The notes beneath the pieces were generated by a model. It searched no databases. It had not been told where the DNA came from and saw nothing but the letters and a program-made list of their open reading frames with translations. From positions 1-7,393 of the forward strand of contig JBIKOX010000154.1 of NCBI GenBank assembly GCA_044357775.1: a stretch of DNA of 7,393 nucleotides, written 5' to 3'. A program made the translations under genes and the position numbers. Origin of the DNA: UBA4416 sp044357775. Lineage in GTDB: Bacteria; Bacteroidota; Bacteroidia; B-17B0; Aurantibacillaceae. This document shows, one piece after another, positions 1 through 4,656 of the stretch; position 1 is the stretch's first letter; each line of letters begins with the position of its first letter.

Positions 1-762
1 TCCTAATAATTTATAACGATAGGATAAAAAAGCGTTATCATTTATAGGAGAAATGAAGGGTCGGTCGCTCAATCCATTCAGGGAAATCAAATTTTCGTAA
101 ACGCTGAATTTCATATCACTCACTTGATTAAAACTAAAGGCTTTGTTGTTTCCACTAACCCTGCTTGAATACATAATTTCTTTTTCATCGTTTGGTTTTC
201 TAAAATGGTATTTAGTTTCGCTTTCGCTTAAGTAAACCACGCCTAATAATGTAGAATCAATTTTTTCTCCAGAAGTGCTCATTGCATTTAAAAATTTAAT
301 CATCTTTTCAGGAAAATTTGTTAAACGCTGCAACCCTTTTATGTATGCCTTGCAGGAAAAAGCTTCTACTTCGTTTAAATAAAATTTTCGTTTTTTAATG
401 GCTTGTCTAATTACAGCATATGCGGGGTCTTCGCCATCCTTAATTACCACTTCTTTCAACTCGTAGCTTTCAGGAATTAACTCTATATTTTTTTTTACAT
501 CGCCTTCAACAACAATTTTCTCTATTTTCTTTTTGTAACCCACATATTGAAAAATTAATTCATAGGTTCCTGGCTTGAGTTTCAAAAAATAGTAACCATC
601 TGCATTTGCATTGGTTCCTTGGTTAGTACCTTTTATTAAAACGGAAGAAAAAGATAGTGCTTGATTTTTATCATCAGAAATTTTACCACTGACTGCAAAA
701 ATTTGACAAAAGATAGCTTTTGAAATTAAAAAAAATAATGAGAAAACTCCGAAGTGTTTCAT
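1..762 (-). CDS. DUF5686 / carboxypeptidase-regulatory-like protein, N-terminal part (3' end outside window)
   Basis: An open frame of 254 codons runs from an ATG at 760-762 to the left edge without a stop, so only the N-terminal portion is visible. Residues 1-20 (MKHFGVFSLFFLISKAIFCQ) form a signal peptide: a short basic start, then a hydrophobic core. Residues about 22-97 look like a CarboxypepD_reg-like beta-sandwich, with the pattern GKISDD...ALSFSSVLIKGT...GYYFLKLKPGTYELIFQYVGYKK. Then VVIKDGEDPAYAVIRQAIKKR (about 105-125) and the following FSCKAYIKGL are typical of the start of DUF5686 proteins. Family members are usually around 800 residues and are thought to end in an outer-membrane beta-barrel, so most of the protein lies outside. 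The molecular function is unknown. The gene is separated from the upstream gene on the same strand by a terminator, so it probably has its own promoter, although I could not identify one. The family call is by recalled similarity, not by a search. Confidence 0.85.
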   Translation of the reverse strand, partial: MKHFGVFSLFFLISKAIFCQIFAVSGKISDDKNQALSFSSVLIKGTNQGTNANADGYYFLKLKPGTYELIFQYVGYKKKIEKIVVEGDVKKNIELIPESYELKEVVIKDGEDPAYAVIRQAIKKRKFYLNEVEAFSCKAYIKGLQRLTNFPEKMIKFLNAMSTSGEKIDSTLLGVVYLSESETKYHFRKPNDEKEIMYSSRVSGNNKAFSFNQVSDMKFSVYENLISLNGLSDRPFISPINDNAFLSYRYKLLG

Positions 763-865
763 AAATAAATTCAGACGCTTAAGATAATAATAAAGTAATA
801 ACGGAAACTTGAAAATAGACTTTAATCAGAATAATATATTTTATGAAAGGTCTGACTATTAAGAT

Positions 866-900
866 AAAAAAACCTCAGTTAATTTTAACTAAGGTTTTTT
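866..900 (-). terminator. Rho-independent terminator downstream of the TPR-PD40 gene
   Basis: On the minus strand AAAAAACCTTAGTT pairs with AACTGAGGTTTTTT around a 6-nt loop. The 14-position stem has a single A-C mismatch (876/891 in plus coordinates), and its arms end in A and T runs. The hairpin starts 26 bp past the stop codon at 927. It ends before the DUF5686 gene begins at 762, so it separates the two same-strand transcripts. Because the arms are A- and T-tailed on both sides it could work in either direction, but no plus-strand gene ends here. Confidence 0.85.
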
Positions 901-926
901 GAATTAGTTAAAACAAAAGGACTAAT

Positions 927-2537
927 TTATTTATCTTTAGTTAACAAAAATTGCTTTTCTAATGCATAGGTTTCAGTTTTACCTAATTTTAACTCTACTT
1001 TTTCTTCAGCATTTTTATAACCTTTTTTTATTACTTTAATTGTGTAAGTTGCATCCCCTGTTAATGTTATAAAATATTCTCCATTTTCGTTTGTTGAGGT
1101 GGTAGTAATCAGTAAGCCCGCAGCATCTGCTATTTGTATATCAACTAAAGGCATACCGCTGCCTTCAAAACCATCACGTACAATGCCTTTTAATATACTA
1201 AAACCAGAGTTTGATTTTTTTTCGCCAGCCTGCTCTAGTAGCGTAAAATTAGATAAATCAGCTTTATAAATATCACTTTCTCCTATGCCGCCTTTTCTTT
1301 CACTTGCAAAGTAGGCGGTTTGCGCATCTGCACTAATTACTAATGGGCCATCTTTAAAAACGGTATTGATTGGATAACCCAAATTAATAGGTTTTGTCCA
1401 TTTATCTTGCACTAATGTTGATTTAAAAACATCATATGAACCCATTGAAGCTTTTCCGTTTGACGAGAAAAACAAGGTCTTTCCATCTGGAGCTAAGAAA
1501 GCTCCAACTTCATCAAATTCGGTATTAATTTCAGGCCCTAAATTTTCAGGTTTGCCCCATTCTGTTTTGCTTATCTTTTTTACCATCCAAATATCAGCGC
1601 GACCATATCCGCCTTTGCGTTCACTTATAAAGTATAAGGTTTTTCCATCAGGAGAAATGCATGCCCCACCTTCCCAATACGTTGTGTTGATTGGTTTACC
1701 CAGTGGTTCAGGAGTTTTCCATTTATTATTTACAACTTTAGAAACAAAAACGGCTCCACCTCTTGACTCTTTATCATTTACATCGTTTTTGTAAATAAAA
1801 ATTTGCTTTCCGTCCGGAGAAATACTTGTGCAGGCATCATGAGCCAAGGTATTAACACTACCTGGAACTTCGTCAGCTATTCCCCATTTTTTATTGATGG
1901 TGTCCCAAAACGAAATGTATATATCTTGAAAAAACTTACCGTCTCCCTCTACATCCGTTGGTGAATCTGTTGTTTTTGGACGACGTGTATTAAATACTAA
2001 TTTTTGCCCATCAGCACTAACGCATGGTGATTGATCGTCGTACTTTGAATTGATTACTTCTCCTAAATTATCAATTCTAACATTAACGGAAGCACTCATA
2101 AGCTTTTTAGCGTTAGTACAATGCGCAATATAAACATCAACATCTTCATTAACTGCATCTTTGGCATTTGCAGAGAGTTTGTAAGTACTAAATTCCGTTA
2201 ATGATTCATCAATTTTTTCATTTAACAAATAAATTTTACCTAGCACTAAGTGAGTCTCAGGCATAACATTTTTATTTATCGTAATTGCTTTATTTAAATA
2301 CTCAGTTGCAGCATCAAATTTTTTTAATTCAAAATTACAGTAGCCAACGTAATATAATACATCTGCATCATCTGGATTTTTCTGCAGTACCTCTTTAAAT
2401 AGATTTAATGCACCAACATATTGTGCAGCATATAATTTTTGCTTTGCTAAAACCATTTTTAATTGGTCGGCAGCATCAATAGCTTTAATAGTGTTGCATA
2501 GCGTTAAAAAGCAAAGGGCTGTAATAATTTTTTTCAT
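927..2537 (-). CDS. Exported TPR – PD40 beta-propeller – carboxypeptidase-regulatory-like protein, without OmpA domain
   Basis: The gene encodes 536 residues and is complete. Residues 1-19 (MKKIITALCFLTLCNTIKA) are a Sec signal peptide. No good lipobox precedes Cys14. Residues about 35-125 contain two to three TPR units, such as ALNLFKEVLQKNPDDADVLYYVG. Five PD40 (WD40-like, TolB-type) motifs follow near residues 169, 234, 290, 344 and 396, with cores such as ACTSISPDGKQIFIY and GACISPDGKTLYFISERKGG, each followed by a D-I/V-(Y/W/F) strand. Residues about 447-520 form a CarboxypepD_reg-like domain (GIVRDG...GMPLVDIQIADAAG...NENGEYFITL). The same order is seen in PorE and related Bacteroidota proteins, but those continue into a C-terminal OmpA peptidoglycan-binding domain. 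Here the protein ends about 15 residues after the regulatory-like domain. A periplasmic or cell-surface scaffolding role is likely; the exact role, including any link to type IX secretion, is inference. The gene is followed by a strong terminator and is probably monocistronic. Confidence 0.85.
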   Translation of the reverse strand: MKKIITALCFLTLCNTIKAIDAADQLKMVLAKQKLYAAQYVGALNLFKEVLQKNPDDADVLYYVGYCNFELKKFDAATEYLNKAITINKNVMPETHLVLGKIYLLNEKIDESLTEFSTYKLSANAKDAVNEDVDVYIAHCTNAKKLMSASVNVRIDNLGEVINSKYDDQSPCVSADGQKLVFNTRRPKTTDSPTDVEGDGKFFQDIYISFWDTINKKWGIADEVPGSVNTLAHDACTSISPDGKQIFIYKNDVNDKESRGGAVFVSKVVNNKWKTPEPLGKPINTTYWEGGACISPDGKTLYFISERKGGYGRADIWMVKKISKTEWGKPENLGPEINTEFDEVGAFLAPDGKTLFFSSNGKASMGSYDVFKSTLVQDKWTKPINLGYPINTVFKDGPLVISADAQTAYFASERKGGIGESDIYKADLSNFTLLEQAGEKKSNSGFSILKGIVRDGFEGSGMPLVDIQIADAAGLLITTTSTNENGEYFITLTGDATYTIKVIKKGYKNAEEKVELKLGKTETYALEKQFLLTKDK

Positions 2538-2569
2538 TTCAATTGAGTGTAAATTTAAAATCTCGTTTA

Positions 2570-2597
2570 TAAAGGTATAAAAAAGGATTCATTTCAA
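2570..2597 (-). promoter_or_regulatory. Candidate Bacteroidota-type promoter for the TPR-PD40 gene
   Basis: On the minus strand TTG (2595-2597) is followed after 17 bp by TACCTTTA (2570-2577). This matches the Bacteroidota sigma-ABfr consensus (TTG, 17-23 bp, TAnnTTTG) except for the last base. Transcription would start near 2563, giving a leader of about 25 nt before the ATG at 2537. In AT-rich DNA such a match can occur by chance, so this is a candidate only. Confidence 0.35.
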
Positions 2598-2650
2598 TAT
2601 TATTTGTGCAAAAAATCACCGCCTTTATTTATAATCTGTACTTTTGTCAA

Positions 2651-3553
2651 ATGAGTAAAATTGGATTTTATATAGTGCTACCACTTTTATATTTCATTTC
2701 CATATTGCCATTCTCGCTTTTTTATTTGTTATCCGACGTACTATATTTTTTGATTTACAAAGTTGTTGGCTATCGCAAAAAGGTAGTATACGAAAATTTT
2801 AAAAATTCCTTTCCAGAAAAAACTGAAATTGAACTTAAGGAAATAGAAAAAAAGTTTTTTCATTATTTATGTGATTTGGTTCTTGAAACCATTAAAACCT
2901 TAACCATTTCTAAAAAAGAAGCATTAAGACGTTGCGCATTTAATGAAAATGCAATAGCAATTTTTAAGCAGTTAAACGACGAAAAAAAATCTTGCATTTT
3001 GGTCATGGGGCATTTTGGAAATTGGGAATGGGCAGGAAGCTCATTTAGTTTATTAAATCCTCAACAGTTGTATGTGATTTATCATCCGCTATCAAACACG
3101 TATTTTGATAAACTGATGTATAGTATGCGGACCAGATTTGGCACTAAGCTTTATGCAATGAAAGATACTATGAGAGAAATGATTAGAAACCGTCATGAAA
3201 TTAACGCCACAGCTTTTATTGCCGATCAAACTCCATCTCCTGAAGGGGCCTATTGGACAACTTTTTTAAATCAAGATACGCCTGTTTTTTGGGGTACAGA
3301 AAAAATTGCGCAGAAATTAAATTACCCAGTACTTTATGCAACGGTTAATAGAAAAAAGAGAGGTTATTATGAGGTTAATGTTGAATATTTAGTGTACAAT
3401 CCAAAAGACACAAAAGAGGGAGAGATTTCGGAATTACATACAAGAAAGTTGGAAAAAGATATTATTGCCCAACCAGAAATTTGGCTCTGGAGTCACCGAA
3501 GATGGAAATATAAAAGATTATCAACTAATACGAAATTAAATGGACACGCTTAA
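2651..3553 (+). CDS. LpxL/HtrB-family lysophospholipid (lipid A-type) acyltransferase
   Basis: The 300-residue protein is a membrane-associated acyltransferase of the LpxL/LpxM (HtrB) family. These enzymes transfer a fatty acyl chain from acyl-ACP to a lipid A precursor or similar lipid at the inner membrane. Residues about 4-40 are hydrophobic (IGFYIVLPLLYFISILPF and onward) and anchor the protein. The catalytic HX4E motif is H121-FGNW-E126 within VMGHFGNWEWAG. Further family blocks are FIADQTPSPEG (DQTP at about 192-195), FWGTEKIA (about 213) and the C-terminal EIWLWSHRRWK (about 277-286). The length of about 300 is normal. I chose the ATG at 2651 (MSKIGFYIVLP), where homologs usually start. 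An in-frame GTG at 2606 would add 15 residues, starting VQKITAFIYNLYFCQ, that do not look family-like. The last 14 nt overlap the start of the kinase gene, so the two are probably co-transcribed and translationally coupled. The acceptor could be lipid A or another Bacteroidota lipid; the sequence cannot say which. Confidence 0.9.
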   Translation: MSKIGFYIVLPLLYFISILPFSLFYLLSDVLYFLIYKVVGYRKKVVYENFKNSFPEKTEIELKEIEKKFFHYLCDLVLETIKTLTISKKEALRRCAFNENAIAIFKQLNDEKKSCILVMGHFGNWEWAGSSFSLLNPQQLYVIYHPLSNTYFDKLMYSMRTRFGTKLYAMKDTMREMIRNRHEINATAFIADQTPSPEGAYWTTFLNQDTPVFWGTEKIAQKLNYPVLYATVNRKKRGYYEVNVEYLVYNPKDTKEGEISELHTRKLEKDIIAQPEIWLWSHRRWKYKRLSTNTKLNGHA

Positions 3554-4589
3554 AACACCCATACTAACCTTAATATTGAGTGCGGTTTCTGCTGCCGCTC
3601 AAACCATATTAATATCTTTAGTAACATATAAAATTACTGATAGCTTTGATTTAGCAAGTTGCTTGTTATCATTTTTCATTTCGTTTATTATTAGTTTTAT
3701 CATAATATATTTTTTATACAATAACATTATTTTCGGTAAAATTGATAAACTCTATCTCTTGGTAAAAGCCCAGCAGCCCAAAGAAATCCCAAACACTGAA
3801 TTTCAATTAGATGAAATTGATGCCATTGATAGGCTAGAGGACGAGATAAAAAAATTAGCGCAAGAACGAAACAAAGAAGCCGAACAAAATAGGCACCTAG
3901 ATAGTTATCGTAAAGAGTTTTTAGGTAATGTTTCTCACGAATTAAAAACTCCAATTTTTAATATACAAGGCTACGTATCAACCCTTATTGATGGAGGAAT
4001 TAATGATCCTTCTATTAATGTTGAATACTTGAAACGCGCTGATAAAAGTGTGGATAGAATGATTCAAATAATAGATGATTTAGAAACAATATCTCAATTA
4101 GAAATTGGCACGTTGGAGTTAGACTTAGAAGTTTACGATATAGGACAACAAATTAAAGATATTATTGATGCTCTTGAATTTCAGGCAACAAAGCAGCAAA
4201 TAAAGCTGCAACTAGCAAAAAAATATGACAAATCATTATTGGTGAAGGCTGATAAATTTAGAATTAGACAAGTTTTAGTGAATTTAATAACTAACAGTAT
4301 TAAATACGGCAGCGAAAAAGGTAAGACGATTATTTCATTAAATTTGTTTAATGAGCAAGTTATTGTAGAAATTAAAGACAATGGAATTGGGATTGCCGAA
4401 AAGCATTTACCACGATTATTTGAACGTTTTTACCGAGTAGATAAAGGACGAAGCAGAGAGCAAGGTGGCACAGGATTAGGTTTAGCGATTGTAAAACATA
4501 TAATTGAAGCTCATGGCGAAACAATTGATGTTTCGAGCGCAATTAATGAGGGCACCACTATTTCATTTACATTAAAGCGAAGTAACTAA
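3540..4589 (+). CDS. Two-TM sensor histidine kinase, PhoR-like, with minimal periplasmic loop
   Basis: The 349-residue protein is a class I (HisKA + HATPase_c) kinase. Two TM segments (about residues 6-29 and 39-63) are joined by only about nine residues (ITDSFDLAS), so there is essentially no periplasmic sensor domain. A charged linker (about 66-125), possibly a degenerate HAMP and coiled coil, leads to the H-box FLGNVSHELKTPIFNIQGY, with phospho-acceptor His133. The ATPase domain shows an N-box (LVNLITNSIKYG, Asn252), a G1 box (DNGIGI, 280-285), an F-box (LFERFYRVD, from 293) and a G2 box (GGTGLGLAIVKHI, from 309). All catalytic motifs look intact, so it should be active. It starts inside the end of the acyltransferase gene. 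Its ATG at 3540 is followed directly by the first TM segment, which supports this start. No response regulator lies next to it, so the partner is elsewhere. It could sense a signal within the membrane or through a partner protein; this is inference. PhoR is the closest recalled relative, but a phosphate-sensing role is not shown. Confidence 0.92.
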   Translation: MDTLKTPILTLILSAVSAAAQTILISLVTYKITDSFDLASCLLSFFISFIISFIIIYFLYNNIIFGKIDKLYLLVKAQQPKEIPNTEFQLDEIDAIDRLEDEIKKLAQERNKEAEQNRHLDSYRKEFLGNVSHELKTPIFNIQGYVSTLIDGGINDPSINVEYLKRADKSVDRMIQIIDDLETISQLEIGTLELDLEVYDIGQQIKDIIDALEFQATKQQIKLQLAKKYDKSLLVKADKFRIRQVLVNLITNSIKYGSEKGKTIISLNLFNEQVIVEIKDNGIGIAEKHLPRLFERFYRVDKGRSREQGGTGLGLAIVKHIIEAHGETIDVSSAINEGTTISFTLKRSN

Positions 4590-4602
4590 ATTGTTTACTT
4601 CG
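4578..4602 (+). terminator. Hairpin spanning the kinase stop codon, possible weak terminator
   Basis: CGAAGTAA (4578-4585) and TTACTTCG (4595-4602) form a perfect 8-bp stem with a 9-nt loop containing the TAA stop (4587-4589) of the kinase gene. It lies between convergent genes, where a shared terminator is expected. Neither side has a good T-run (TAATAATTACTC on plus, CTTTAATG on minus), so its strength is doubtful and it may be a mere palindrome. I saw no better terminator for secA in the 67-bp gap 4590-4656. Confidence 0.35.
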
Positions 4603-4656
4603 TAATAATTACTCGTCAATCTATAAGGATACATCAACCATCATAAATGTGGTAAA

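Noticed and set aside
763..865. Promoter for the DUF5686 gene
   Set aside because: I looked on the minus strand for TTG-N17-23-TAnnTTTG. The best -7-like octamers (TACTTTAT, TATTTTCA) have two mismatches and no fitting TTG.
1552..1794. 80-codon open frame on the plus strand inside the TPR-PD40 gene
   Set aside because: It is antisense to a well-supported coding region with recognisable PD40 motifs, and its translation resembles no family I know.
1261..2060. Similar DNA segments within the TPR-PD40 gene that look like direct repeats
   Set aside because: They are diverged copies of the PD40 protein motif (SPDGKTLYF-like) and not a separate DNA repeat.
3727..3954. 75-codon open frame on the minus strand inside the kinase gene
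   Set aside because: It is antisense to the linker and H-box region of an intact kinase, with no recognisable domain and no initiation signal.
4181..4381. 66-codon open frame on the minus strand inside the kinase gene
   Set aside because: It is antisense to the ATPase domain. Its hydrophobic look follows from the AT-rich reverse complement of coding DNA.
4637..4653. ACCA...TGGT inverted repeat just downstream of secA
   Set aside because: Only four base pairs with no T-run; too weak to call a terminator.
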